DNA of 64,000 bases. Origin: Pseudoduganella rivuli. GTDB taxonomy: Bacteria; Pseudomonadota; Gammaproteobacteria; Burkholderiales; Burkholderiaceae_D. The position numbers and the translations under genes were made by a program. The stretch is taken from contig NZ_WKJJ01000011.1 of the NCBI RefSeq assembly GCF_009674485.1, forward strand, positions 225,416-289,415, in the 5' to 3' direction. Shown here in pieces: positions 8,515 through 17,353 of the stretch (the stretch's first letter is position 1; each line of letters starts with the position of its first letter). The notes beneath the pieces were generated by a model that ran no database searches, was not told where the DNA came from, and was given only the letters and a program-made list of their open reading frames with translations.

Positions 8515-11500
8515 ATGAAAAAAATAATGAAACGCCGTCCGTGCGTGCGCGCCGCCGCAATCGCCGTTGTTTTAATTTGCTCGAACCTTACTGCGTCCGC
8601 TGACGAGGTCAGTTTGAACCCATTAACCCCCCAAAAAGTTGAGGTAACGGGAGAGCGACCAAAGAAGGACGCAGGATCGGACAGCGATGCGCTGTTGGCG
8701 TATGCGATTCAGATTGCCCCAGGCTGGGCCACCAACAACTCGCAGTATGTTTACAGCGTACCGCAATACAATAGCTCCCTGGAACCGCCGTCTTGTCCGG
8801 TCGCGGGGCAACAGACTGTTCCGAGCACCAATCCGAGCACGACGCGTCCAGTGGTCATTGCTACCGGCGAAAAGTTCAAGCTCGAACGGGATTTCGTGGC
8901 GGGGACATCGTCCGGGCTGTCGATGGAGCGCACCTATCGAAGCAAGTCCAAAGGGGGCAAGATGTTCGGGCCCAATTGGGTAGCGGGGATCGAGTACCCG
9001 GACCTGATATTGGGTACCAACTCGATCACAGCCACCGATCAGATGGGGGCGCAGTACGTCCTGAACAAGCAAGCACCGCCGCCCGGCGGCTTCCCTGGGG
9101 GAATTAGTGTCTATTCCGGTTCGTACGGCGACATAGTCGCGTACCCGAACTCGGGTGGTTACATCCTCACCAAGGGTGACTACAAGTATTATTATGATTC
9201 AAACGGCCTGATTAACAGACTTGCCACAGCAAACGGCACTGTACTACTCAATTTCGGCGGGAATGTGATCGTCAATGGCGCCGGGCAAGCCATGCAGCTC
9301 ACCTGGTCGAACGGCCGGGTGACGCAGATAACCGATCCTAATGGACGGGTCTGGCAATACGCCTACAACGCCAACAAGATGCTCGTGAAGGTCACCGCCC
9401 CGGTGGACCCGGCGAGTGGCGCACCCGCCGATTACCGGGAGTATTTTTATGAGGACGCCGACCCGACACTGCTCACCGGCATTGCAATCAATGGGGTACG
9501 CTACAGTACCTACCGGTATGATGCCAACAAGCGGGTCATCGACAGCGCCCTGGCCGGCCGCAATGAATTCGAAACCTTCGTCTATGGTACGAATTACACG
9601 GACGTTACCGATGCCCGTGGCCAAACGACGCGCTACACCTACAACGACTTCAACGGCTCCAAGCGCCTCGCATCGCAATCGCGCAGCCAGACCGCCAACT
9701 GCCCGGCGGCGGCGTCGCAGATTTTCTATAACGCATCGGGAGACGTCGACTATTCCCTCGATTGGGAAGGCAACAAGACGCAGTTCCAATTCGGCTACAA
9801 CAAAGCGCTGGTCAGCGTCACGACGGCGGCCGGCACGGCCAACGCGCTGACGACTTACAACACCTGGAATGGCGTCTTACTCGCCTCGACGGACTATCGT
9901 GACGCCAACGGCGCCATTTACCGGCGCATCGACTACACCTATAAAGATTCGGGACTGGAGTATGGCCTCTTCGACACCGTGACCGACGCGGACCCGGCCA
10001 ACTCGACGCAGAGGAAGATCGGCTATACCCGGACGTTTTATCCCGACGGGTCGCCCGCGACGCTCACCACGACGTATTACCTGTCGAGCGGTAACGAGAC
10101 GGAGAAGGTCACCTATGACGCGTTCGGCAACGTGACGAGCCGCACCAACCGGCTGGGACAGTCGGTGACGTACAGTGGCCACGACAGGCTGGGCTATCCG
10201 GCGCAGATGGTGGACGAGAACGGCATCACCCACCTCTACGTGTACAACCCGAACACGACGCTGAAGTCGGTGACCGACAAGTTGCCGACCGGCGACCGGA
10301 TCACGACCTACAGCTATGACGGCGACCGCCGGCTGAAGGACATCGTCTATGCCAATGGCACGGCCACGCGATATCGCTATGATGCGAGCGGACGGCTAAT
10401 GCAGGTCGGCGACGCCCAGAACCGCTTCCAGACGATCTCCTATACGGCGTCGACCGGCACCACGGGCACGACGTCCGCCCGGTTCACGCCAGGTCTGAGC
10501 GGCAGCACGCCGACGGCGGTGGCCGCCACGGCTTTCACCTCGACGTCGAAAGCCGACACGCTCGGCCGCACCTATACGGTCACGGGCAACAACGGCCAGA
10601 GCACCAATCTGCGCTACGACCGGAACGGCAATCTGAAATCGATCAGCGATGCCAACGGCAACTCGACCACGTTCGAATACGACGCCCAGAAGCGCCAGAC
10701 CAAGGTGACGGTGCTGCCGGAGGGCAGCGTGACGCAGCGGCATTTCAATGCGGCCGGCAATCTCGACTGGGTGCGCGACGCCCGCGGCCTGCAGACGAAC
10801 TACGCGTACAACGGCTACGGCGAGGTGACCAGTGTGACCAGCCCGGACACCGGCGTGACCACGTACACCTATGACGACATTGGCCGCCTGTCCACGGAGT
10901 CGCGCGCGAACGGCGTGGCGATCACCTATACCTGGGACGCGCAGGGCCGGATCAAGACCCGCGCCAGCGGCGGCGTCACGGAGACCTTCAACTATGACGA
11001 AGGAACATACGGCAAGGGGCGTCTGACCAGCATCGCCGACGCCAGCGGCTCGACCAGCTACACCTATACCGCCGCGGGAGAACTCGCGACGCAAAGCACG
11101 GTGATCGGCGCGCAAACTTACGCGACCAGCTGGACCTATGACGCGGTCGGGCGGACGCAGACCATGACGTACCCGTCGGGCTTCAAGCTGACCTATGCGT
11201 ATGATGCCTATGGCCAGTTGAGCAATATAACCAGTAGCCTGGCCACCTGGCCCACGATTGCCGACGGCTTCCTGTACCAGCCGGTGTCGGGCGCGCGTTA
11301 CGCCTGGCGCTTCGGCAACAACAAGGCGCGCCTGCTGACCCAGGACACGGATGGCCGCCTGACCAAGATCGACAGCCAGAGCGTGCACCAGCTCACGCTG
11401 GGTTACGATCCCGCCGACCGTCTTAAAACCCGCACCGACGGCGTGGACGCGAGCAAATCCGACACGTTCGGCTACGACAGCGCCAGCCGCGTGACGTCGG

Positions 11501-12618
11501 CCTCGCGCACGCCAAGCGGCAGCGAGAGCTTCAGCTGGGACCTGGTGGGCAACCGCAGTTCGCACACCGGGCCCCTCGGCAGCTTCAACTACACCAGCGA
11601 CACGGCCAGCAACCGTTTGACCTACTGGGCCAGCACCACCGGCGACCGCTACCGTAATTTCGCCTATGACAGCGTGGGCAACCTGTCCTCGGAACAGCGC
11701 AAGAACGGCGCCGTGCTGTCGACCGTCGGCTATGATTACGACGTGTTCGGCCGGCTGAGCGCGTTCAAGCAGAACGGCGCCACCGTTGGCGGCTACAAGT
11801 ACAACGCGTTCAACTTGCGCGCCGAGAAAACCACGGCGGCCGGCACGGTGCAGTATGTGTACAGCCTCACCGGCAAATTACTGGCCGAGACGGGCGCTGC
11901 GGCCACAGAGTATGTCTGGCTGGGCGGGGAACTGCTGGGCATTGTGCGCGGCGGGCAGTTCTATGCCAGCCACAACGACCAGGTTGGGCGTCCGGAAGCG
12001 CTGACCAACAGCGCCGGTGCGGTGGTGTGGCGGGCCAACAATACCGCGTTCGACCGCACCGTCACGGTGAATACCGTGCCGCTGAATATCGGTTTCCCGG
12101 GGCAGTATATCGATGCGGAATCGGGGCTGTGGTATAACTGGAACCGGTATTATGATGCGTCGCTGGGAAGGTATATCCAATCTGACCCAATTGGACTCGA
12201 CGGTGGGATGAATACCTATGCATACGTAAGTGGAAATCCTATTACACGAATTGATAGATTCGGTTTGGAAGAAGCATCAACAATCGCATGTAACGGGAGT
12301 GGTGGTTATATGATCATAAATAATGATCACGGAGTGAGTCGACCATGCACTGAAATTCATGAGCAATCCCATATTAATGACTGGAAAAGGCGATATGGGG
12401 ACGATTCTTGCAAAGGGAAGCCTAAAGGTTTCATTCCTACCGATTCAGTTAACGGTGATAATTATCGAGATTTCTTACGCGACTCCGAGTGCAGGGCATA
12501 TGCAGCGGAAAAAACGTGCGACCAAAAATGCAATGACGGTGGAAAAGCCATGACACAGCAAAGGCAAGGGACAGCGAAGAACTATTGCGAAACCTACGAT
12601 TCTTGGAAAAAGCCTTGA
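8515..12618 (+). CDS. exported Rhs/YD-repeat protein with C-terminal putative zinc-peptidase toxin domain
   Basis: The 1367-residue protein starts with a signal peptide (KRRPCVRAAAIAVVLICSNL, cleavage near ASA-DE), then a DUF6531-like entry region (about residues 100-200) and a long array of YD/Rhs repeats. The core ends with the typical RYYDASLGRYIQSDPIGLDG and NPITRIDRFGL. After FGL (12267) the sequence turns AT-rich and encodes 116 unrelated residues with HEQSH (H1282, E1283, H1286) and a downstream SEC containing Glu1325. This fits a gluzincin metallopeptidase, rich in cysteines that could form disulfides. The start at 8515 was chosen because it gives the signal peptide; the frame is open from 8413. 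The gene following it is a candidate immunity gene. No VgrG or PAAR gene is nearby, so export is probably Sec-dependent. Confidence 0.85.
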   Translation: MKKIMKRRPCVRAAAIAVVLICSNLTASADEVSLNPLTPQKVEVTGERPKKDAGSDSDALLAYAIQIAPGWATNNSQYVYSVPQYNSSLEPPSCPVAGQQTVPSTNPSTTRPVVIATGEKFKLERDFVAGTSSGLSMERTYRSKSKGGKMFGPNWVAGIEYPDLILGTNSITATDQMGAQYVLNKQAPPPGGFPGGISVYSGSYGDIVAYPNSGGYILTKGDYKYYYDSNGLINRLATANGTVLLNFGGNVIVNGAGQAMQLTWSNGRVTQITDPNGRVWQYAYNANKMLVKVTAPVDPASGAPADYREYFYEDADPTLLTGIAINGVRYSTYRYDANKRVIDSALAGRNEFETFVYGTNYTDVTDARGQTTRYTYNDFNGSKRLASQSRSQTANCPAAASQIFYNASGDVDYSLDWEGNKTQFQFGYNKALVSVTTAAGTANALTTYNTWNGVLLASTDYRDANGAIYRRIDYTYKDSGLEYGLFDTVTDADPANSTQRKIGYTRTFYPDGSPATLTTTYYLSSGNETEKVTYDAFGNVTSRTNRLGQSVTYSGHDRLGYPAQMVDENGITHLYVYNPNTTLKSVTDKLPTGDRITTYSYDGDRRLKDIVYANGTATRYRYDASGRLMQVGDAQNRFQTISYTASTGTTGTTSARFTPGLSGSTPTAVAATAFTSTSKADTLGRTYTVTGNNGQSTNLRYDRNGNLKSISDANGNSTTFEYDAQKRQTKVTVLPEGSVTQRHFNAAGNLDWVRDARGLQTNYAYNGYGEVTSVTSPDTGVTTYTYDDIGRLSTESRANGVAITYTWDAQGRIKTRASGGVTETFNYDEGTYGKGRLTSIADASGSTSYTYTAAGELATQSTVIGAQTYATSWTYDAVGRTQTMTYPSGFKLTYAYDAYGQLSNITSSLATWPTIADGFLYQPVSGARYAWRFGNNKARLLTQDTDGRLTKIDSQSVHQLTLGYDPADRLKTRTDGVDASKSDTFGYDSASRVTSASRTPSGSESFSWDLVGNRSSHTGPLGSFNYTSDTASNRLTYWASTTGDRYRNFAYDSVGNLSSEQRKNGAVLSTVGYDYDVFGRLSAFKQNGATVGGYKYNAFNLRAEKTTAAGTVQYVYSLTGKLLAETGAAATEYVWLGGELLGIVRGGQFYASHNDQVGRPEALTNSAGAVVWRANNTAFDRTVTVNTVPLNIGFPGQYIDAESGLWYNWNRYYDASLGRYIQSDPIGLDGGMNTYAYVSGNPITRIDRFGLEEASTIACNGSGGYMIINNDHGVSRPCTEIHEQSHINDWKRRYGDDSCKGKPKGFIPTDSVNGDNYRDFLRDSECRAYAAEKTCDQKCNDGGKAMTQQRQGTAKNYCETYDSWKKP

Positions 12619-12692
12619 ATTTAAATTGGCAATGTTTTCAGTGTGGGGCAAGGAAGCTGTCTGTTCCGAATTTAAAGGGCGGGGAAATTGAA

Positions 12693-12992
12693 ATGAGATT
12701 TCAACTAGTGTGTCTCTTAGTATTTTCTATGATTTCTTTCAGCTATGCGGAGCCGGCCATAAGTGAGTGTCGCGTCAATACGCTTGCTGCAGCAGAAAAG
12801 ATATCGCTCATTGCATTCAAGAAGTATACGCAGAGAAAGATTAAAAACATTAAATTTAGATTGATCGAGGAAAATTCAAGTGAGTTTGTTTTTTCTTTTG
12901 AGAATATTGATGTAATTCCTCGCCCAGGGTCTGATTACTACGTTGTCGTTAAGAAGTCGACAGGGGAAGTGGAGATTAGTATGGGAAAATAG
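12693..12992 (+). CDS. candidate periplasmic immunity protein of the Rhs toxin
   Basis: This 99-residue protein starts at an ATG with a GGGGAAA ribosome binding site and has a signal peptide (MRFQLVCLLVFSMISFSYA). The mature part is about 80 residues, lysine-rich, with a predicted alpha-beta pattern ending in DYYVVVKKSTGEVEISMGK, reminiscent of small NTF2- or PepSY-like folds. It lies 74 bases after the Rhs stop and shares the AT-rich composition of the Rhs C-terminus, unlike the surrounding genes. Position, size and composition are those of an Rhs immunity gene, and the signal peptide matches an exported toxin. No family is recognised with certainty. Confidence 0.6.
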   Translation: MRFQLVCLLVFSMISFSYAEPAISECRVNTLAAAEKISLIAFKKYTQRKIKNIKFRLIEENSSEFVFSFENIDVIPRPGSDYYVVVKKSTGEVEISMGK

Positions 12993-13199
12993 TGGTTCAA
13001 AAAGACGGTGTATCGTAACTGTGACGTGCCAAAGCACTGATGCAGTGAGCTTGTGTCGAAGATAACGGAGAGCAGTTAAAACTGGAGGCAGCCAGTCGGG
13101 CAGATTCGCAAGTTGGGACCAATTTAAAGCTATGCGAAATAAGCTCTGCAAATGTGGGCGATAATGTTACGTTTATCCATTAGCCCAAGAGGCTGGGTA

Positions 13200-13820
13200 A
13201 TGGTTTTCGTTATATCTGTCACCGTATACTCAGTTCGCGTCCACGCAGCTGTCGTTGAGGAACAACCCATGCCCCAAGTACCAATAACGTGCCTGCTTAT
13301 TGACAAGGCTTCTATTGTTATTAAGCGTTTTGAGGAACCACCATATGGACAGGCCAATGTGGGACACCAGATCGGTGTGGGTGCGAGAAATGTATTGTCC
13401 ATTCGAGCGTGGGAGGACTTAGGCGAGTCAGACACGTCGCAGTTATGGAAAGCAACTCTAGAATTCGCACCTATAACTGCTGATATGCCTTTAGGTAGCG
13501 TTAAGCACGTTCCTGTGTTGCGCAGCTACTTCACGTATGGGGGACTGTTCTGGCTGAATGGAGGAGGTTACGTTTGGGGAGAAAATACTATTCGTCAAGT
13601 TGATTTAATCAGAACGAAAACAGGGCTCGAAGCGGTGATCAATGGTCCCATTACTGCCACTGCAGCGCTCAGCAGAGCCACTACACGTACGACAGGCGTA
13701 TGGCGGTGTAATGTAATACGGCGAAAGGTTACTCAACTTGACCTATGGGAGGGCAAGCCGGGAACGAAATTTGAGTCTTTTCACCCAGCTAAAACGCTAC
13801 GACCGGTTGACCACCTGTAA
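13200..13820 (+). CDS. exported protein of unknown function, possible orphan immunity protein
   Basis: This 206-residue protein begins at an ATG with an AGAGG ribosome binding site; the frame is open from 13152 but that ATG has none. The N-terminus is a signal peptide (MVFVISVTVYSVRVHA). The rest has no motif I recognise; it contains beta-rich stretches such as SYFTYGGLFWLNGGGYVWGE. Its stop overlaps a relic of an Rhs core end at 13819-13860. A gene lying between an active Rhs toxin module and an old Rhs core end is where displaced immunity genes are found, so that is the favoured but unproven role. Confidence 0.55.
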   Translation: MVFVISVTVYSVRVHAAVVEEQPMPQVPITCLLIDKASIVIKRFEEPPYGQANVGHQIGVGARNVLSIRAWEDLGESDTSQLWKATLEFAPITADMPLGSVKHVPVLRSYFTYGGLFWLNGGGYVWGENTIRQVDLIRTKTGLEAVINGPITATAALSRATTRTTGVWRCNVIRRKVTQLDLWEGKPGTKFESFHPAKTLRPVDHL

Positions 13821-13860
13821 TTATGCCGATGGGAATCCGTTGTCCAGCATCGATCCATGA
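13819..13860 (+). pseudogene. fragment of a displaced Rhs core C-terminus
   Basis: Read in frame from 13819 the DNA encodes NYADGNPLSSIDP and then TGA. This closely matches the conserved end of Rhs cores (compare NTYAYVSGNPITRIDRFGL of the intact gene upstream). It has no start and no open frame long enough to be expressed. It is best explained as the stranded end of an older rhs tip after recombination replaced the C-terminal module. Confidence 0.6.
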
Positions 13861-13974
13861 GGCTGTTCCAATACCCAGATAAAGCTCACTCATCTCGCAC
13901 ATTTTCAGTTAATTGTTGCGCGCCTCGCTTGCGGCGGACAATTTACCAGTCGCCGCATCGTAAGGTTTTGAAAA

Positions 13975-14000
13975 TAGACGCGGGAATTTCCCGCTTTGGC
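13975..14000. terminator. weak terminator-like hairpin at the end of the Rhs island
   Basis: GCGGGA and TCCCGC form a 6-base-pair stem with a 3-base loop followed by TTT. It lies between the Rhs fragment and the convergent MFS gene. The rest of the 13861-14139 gap contains only a weak 60-codon open frame that I do not accept as a gene. Confidence 0.3.
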
Positions 14001-14139
14001 GTCGTCGCTTTTTCAGCCTGTGCTGGGCTTTGGTCGTAACGTCATGGCGCCGCCTGGGCAGAAGGCAGCTGCCTGCGCGGGACTTGCTGCTTGATCAGCG
14101 CCTCGTGCACCCATCGACAGCCCGCCTGCGCGGGCGTGC

Positions 14140-15393
14140 TTATGCCTGCCGTGCCGCCACCACGCGGCCGGTTGCCGCGGCAGCCGCGGTGGCCGCGGCA
14201 ACGACGACCAGCCATCCCAGCGCCCCCATGGCCGCGCCCATCGTTCCCAATGCCTTGCCGCCCGCCAGCACGATCAGCGGGCAAACGAACTGGCCGGAAA
14301 AGAAGCTCGCCATGAACATCCCGGTACCGCGCCCGCGCTCCTCGAATTGCAACTGGCGCATCAGCCAGGTCAGCATGGTGGGCACCAGCAACCCCGAACC
14401 GTAGCCGTGCAACACCGCGCCCAGCAGCATGGCGTTGTAGCCGTCGGCACTGGCCGCCACCAGGAAACCCGCGCCCAGCGCGGCAAAGGCGATCGCCAGG
14501 CTGGCCGGCACGCCGCGCGCCGACAGGCGGCGGAACGATACCGCGCCCGCTACGTTGGCGACGCTGCCCAGCGCCGCCGCCATGCCGATGCTGGCCGGCG
14601 ACACGATCCCGATGCCATTCATCAGGAAGCCCAGGTGCACCGGCAGCGTGTAAAACGCGATGGCGCCGCCAAACGTGATGGCGCAGATGCCGGCCACGGC
14701 CCTGGCCGGGAATGGCCGTCCGGCGCCGTCAGGATGGCCGGAACCGCCCTGCCCGTGCGCCGCGTCATCCGCTTGCGGCTCCCACAGCATCAGCGCCATC
14801 ACGGGCAGCAGCAACAGCCCGGCAAAATACAGCCAGAACGGCGCGCGCCATCCCATTTCGCCCAACGCGCCGCCGACGCCGAAGAATAACGTGGCGGAAA
14901 TCGACGCCCAGATGGTTTGCTGGGCCAGGTAGCGTTCCCGCAGCGCGCCGCTGAAATAATCGGCAATCAGCGACGTGCATACCGTCATGATGACGGCTTC
15001 CGCGATCCCCACGCCGACCCGGCTGGCGATCACCGCCGCCAGTGATTCCACATACAGCGGCGCCGTGCCGCAGGCCGAATACAGCACCAGGCCCGCCAGC
15101 AGCAGGCGCTTGCGCCCCGTGCGGTCGACAATGGAACCGGCAAACGGGCTGGCCAGCCCGACCACCAGCGCGGGCACCGTCAGCGCCAGCGGCACCAGCA
15201 CGTCGGCATGGGCCACGCCGGCAAACTGGCGCATGATTTGCGGCAGCACCGGCGCGATCAGCACGGCCGCCATGATGGGCAGGCAACTGCCCAGCAGCAG
15301 CACCAGCGCGTGGCGGTAGGTGGCGGCCGATTTGGCCGGAGATGCGGTGGCTTCGCCAGCCACCTTGGCGTCAGATATCGTGCAAGGATTCAT
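14140..15393 (-). CDS. MFS transporter
   Basis: This 417-residue inner-membrane protein has about twelve hydrophobic segments and the family signature between helices 2 and 3 (AGSIVDRTGRKRLLL). It probably moves the catabolic substrate or a product across the inner membrane. The start at 15393 has a GAGGAAA ribosome binding site and overlaps the chemoreceptor gene by 23 bases, indicating translational coupling. It is the last gene of a nine-gene operon that starts with the DUF1302 protein at 26170. Confidence 0.9.
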   Translation of the reverse strand: MNPCTISDAKVAGEATASPAKSAATYRHALVLLLGSCLPIMAAVLIAPVLPQIMRQFAGVAHADVLVPLALTVPALVVGLASPFAGSIVDRTGRKRLLLAGLVLYSACGTAPLYVESLAAVIASRVGVGIAEAVIMTVCTSLIADYFSGALRERYLAQQTIWASISATLFFGVGGALGEMGWRAPFWLYFAGLLLLPVMALMLWEPQADDAAHGQGGSGHPDGAGRPFPARAVAGICAITFGGAIAFYTLPVHLGFLMNGIGIVSPASIGMAAALGSVANVAGAVSFRRLSARGVPASLAIAFAALGAGFLVAASADGYNAMLLGAVLHGYGSGLLVPTMLTWLMRQLQFEERGRGTGMFMASFFSGQFVCPLIVLAGGKALGTMGAAMGALGWLVVVAAATAAAAATGRVVAARQA

Positions 15394-16993
15394 GGGGTTT
15401 CCTCATCGTGATTGCCCGTTCCTGCGGGCCGGTCTTGAAAATGCGCACCGCGTACGCCAGCGATTCCGAATGCGCCTGCAATTGCGCGGACGATGCCGCA
15501 GCCTGTTCCACCAGCGCCGCGTTTTGCCGCGTCACGGTATCCATGTCCGACATGGCGCGGCTCACATGCGCGATGCCGCTGTTCTGTTCACGGCTGGCCG
15601 CGCCGATGTCGGCCATGATGCCGGCCACCCGCCCGACGCCGTCGACGATGGCTTGCATGGCGTCGCCCGCCTCGTCCGCCAGACGCGTGCCCAGCGCGAC
15701 CGTGTCCACGGATTCGCTGATCAGTTCCTTGATTTCCCTGGCCGCGCCCGCGGAACGCTGTGCCAGCGCCCGTACTTCGGATGCCACCACAGCAAACCCG
15801 CGCCCCTGCTCGCCGGCGCGGGCCGCCTCCACCGCCGCGTTCAGCGCCAGGATGTTGGTCTGGAACGCGATGCCGTCGATGACCGCGATGATGTCGGCGA
15901 TTTTCGCCGCCGACGCGCTGATGTCGCCCATGGTGCCGACCACGCGCGACACCACTTCGCCGCCCTTGCCCGCCGCCTCCGCCGCTGCGCCGACCATGCC
16001 GTCGGCCAGCCCCGCATTGTCGGCATTGCGCTGCACGGTGGCCGTCAGCTGCGCCATCATCGAGGCGGTCCGCTGCAACGCGCCGGACTGCTCGTCGGTG
16101 CGGGTCGACAAATCCTGGTTGCCGGCAGCGATGGCGCCCGACGCTTCGGCAATCAGGTCGGTGCCCTGGCGCACATTCGTCACGATCTGCGCCAGGTTGT
16201 CGCGCATGGATTTCATGGCCGCCAGCAGGCTGGCGTCGTCGCCGGGCAGGGTGCGCACATCCACCGTCAAATCGCCGGCCGCGATGCCTTCGGCAATCGT
16301 CATCGCGTAATGCAGTTCGCCGCCCAGTTGCCTGAGCATGCTGCGCGACAGCACCAGCGACACCGCCAGTGCGGCCGCCACGGCGGCGGCGCCGATGGAC
16401 AGCATCAGCACCCGGGCGTGTTCGAACGCCGCCTGCGCATCGGCCGTGGCCTGCGCGTTATCCGCCTCTTCCTGCGCGATCAGTTCGTCGAGCGCCTGCA
16501 TCCATTGCGCCTGGACCGGCGCCAGTTCGTTTGACAGCACCGTTACCACCTGGTCGATCTGCATCGCCATCGCCAGCGCCGCCGCCCGCTCCATCACCGG
16601 CAAGGCGGCGGCGCTGTGGCGGTTGATCCGCGCCAGCAACGCGCGTTCGCGGTCCGTGACATTGTCCGCTTGCGCGAACAGCTCCGCCAGCCGGGCGCCC
16701 GCCTGCGCATACTTGCCGCGCTGCCGCCGGATGCGCTCCTGCTCCTTCTGCATGGCGGCGACGTCGTTGACCAGCGCCATGTCGCGCATCGCCACCATGC
16801 GTTCGTAGACCGTGTCGCGCATGGCGGCCGCCAGTTTCACCTTGACGTTGTTGCCGCCGGTGATACCGTCCATGCGCTGCTGGTTTTGCGCCATGCTGGC
16901 CAGGCCGACCACCGACAGCACCACCATCAGCAGCACCATCAGCGCAAAGCCCAGCCGCAGGCGCGTAGCGATTTTCATCCGTTCCAGTTTCAT
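15371..16993 (-). CDS. methyl-accepting chemotaxis protein in a catabolic operon
   Basis: The 540-residue receptor has an N-terminal membrane helix (about residues 12-34), a periplasmic four-helix-bundle-like domain, a second helix near residues 190-212, a HAMP region and the highly conserved signalling hairpin (DGIAFQTNILALNAAVEAAR). There is no CheR-binding pentapeptide at its end (LHDI). The ATG at 16993 overlaps the ferredoxin stop as ATGA; the frame is open further upstream, but that is the shadow of the ferredoxin gene. Being embedded in a catabolic operon suggests taxis toward the compound that the operon degrades. Confidence 0.92.
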   Translation of the reverse strand: MKLERMKIATRLRLGFALMVLLMVVLSVVGLASMAQNQQRMDGITGGNNVKVKLAAAMRDTVYERMVAMRDMALVNDVAAMQKEQERIRRQRGKYAQAGARLAELFAQADNVTDRERALLARINRHSAAALPVMERAAALAMAMQIDQVVTVLSNELAPVQAQWMQALDELIAQEEADNAQATADAQAAFEHARVLMLSIGAAAVAAALAVSLVLSRSMLRQLGGELHYAMTIAEGIAAGDLTVDVRTLPGDDASLLAAMKSMRDNLAQIVTNVRQGTDLIAEASGAIAAGNQDLSTRTDEQSGALQRTASMMAQLTATVQRNADNAGLADGMVGAAAEAAGKGGEVVSRVVGTMGDISASAAKIADIIAVIDGIAFQTNILALNAAVEAARAGEQGRGFAVVASEVRALAQRSAGAAREIKELISESVDTVALGTRLADEAGDAMQAIVDGVGRVAGIMADIGAASREQNSGIAHVSRAMSDMDTVTRQNAALVEQAAASSAQLQAHSESLAYAVRIFKTGPQERAITMRKPHESLHDI

Positions 16994-17340
16994 ACGTCCC
17001 CCGTCACCCAGATCCCGCCACCGCCATCGATCGCCAGCGCCACCCTGGCCAGCGCCTGCCCGAGGCAGGGACCCAGCGTGCACGCGCCGCTGGCAATATC
17101 GAATTGCGCGCCGTGCGCGCTGCACACGATGCGGCTGCCGTCGCCGTTCAGGTAAGCATCCTTGCGCCACGCCATCGGCGCGCCCGCCACGTGCGGGCAG
17201 TCGTCGCGGTAGGCATGCAGCCGCATGCCCTGCCGCACCACGAATACCGTGTCCCGGCCGTCCCCGCGCGGGTCAAAGCCGCGCGCGCCGCCATCGGCGA
17301 TATCGTGCAAGCGGCACAGGTACATTCCGGGCCCGGTCAT
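16990..17340 (-). CDS. Rieske-type [2Fe-2S] ferredoxin
   Basis: This 116-residue protein has the two Rieske cluster motifs: Cys48-Pro-His50 and Cys73-Ser-Ala-His76-Gly. It is the size of stand-alone ferredoxins that pass electrons to ring-hydroxylating oxygenases. No oxygenase large subunit or ferredoxin reductase is in the window, so its partner is elsewhere, or it serves the extradiol dioxygenase encoded just upstream (for example by re-reducing its iron). It starts 13 bases after the dioxygenase stop and overlaps the chemoreceptor start by 4 bases. An internal ATG (Met6) is an alternative start. Confidence 0.87.
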   Translation of the reverse strand: MTGPGMYLCRLHDIADGGARGFDPRGDGRDTVFVVRQGMRLHAYRDDCPHVAGAPMAWRKDAYLNGDGSRIVCSAHGAQFDIASGACTLGPCLGQALARVALAIDGGGGIWVTGDV

Positions 17341-17353
17341 GGCAATGGCGCCG

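Noticed and set aside
8515..12267. YD repeats as a DNA-level tandem repeat
   Set aside because: The repeats are degenerate at DNA level and are explained by the Rhs protein fold; no separate repeat element is needed.
13857..14039. 60-codon open frame after the Rhs relic
   Set aside because: No ribosome binding site, family resemblance or signal sequence; it overlaps a hairpin.
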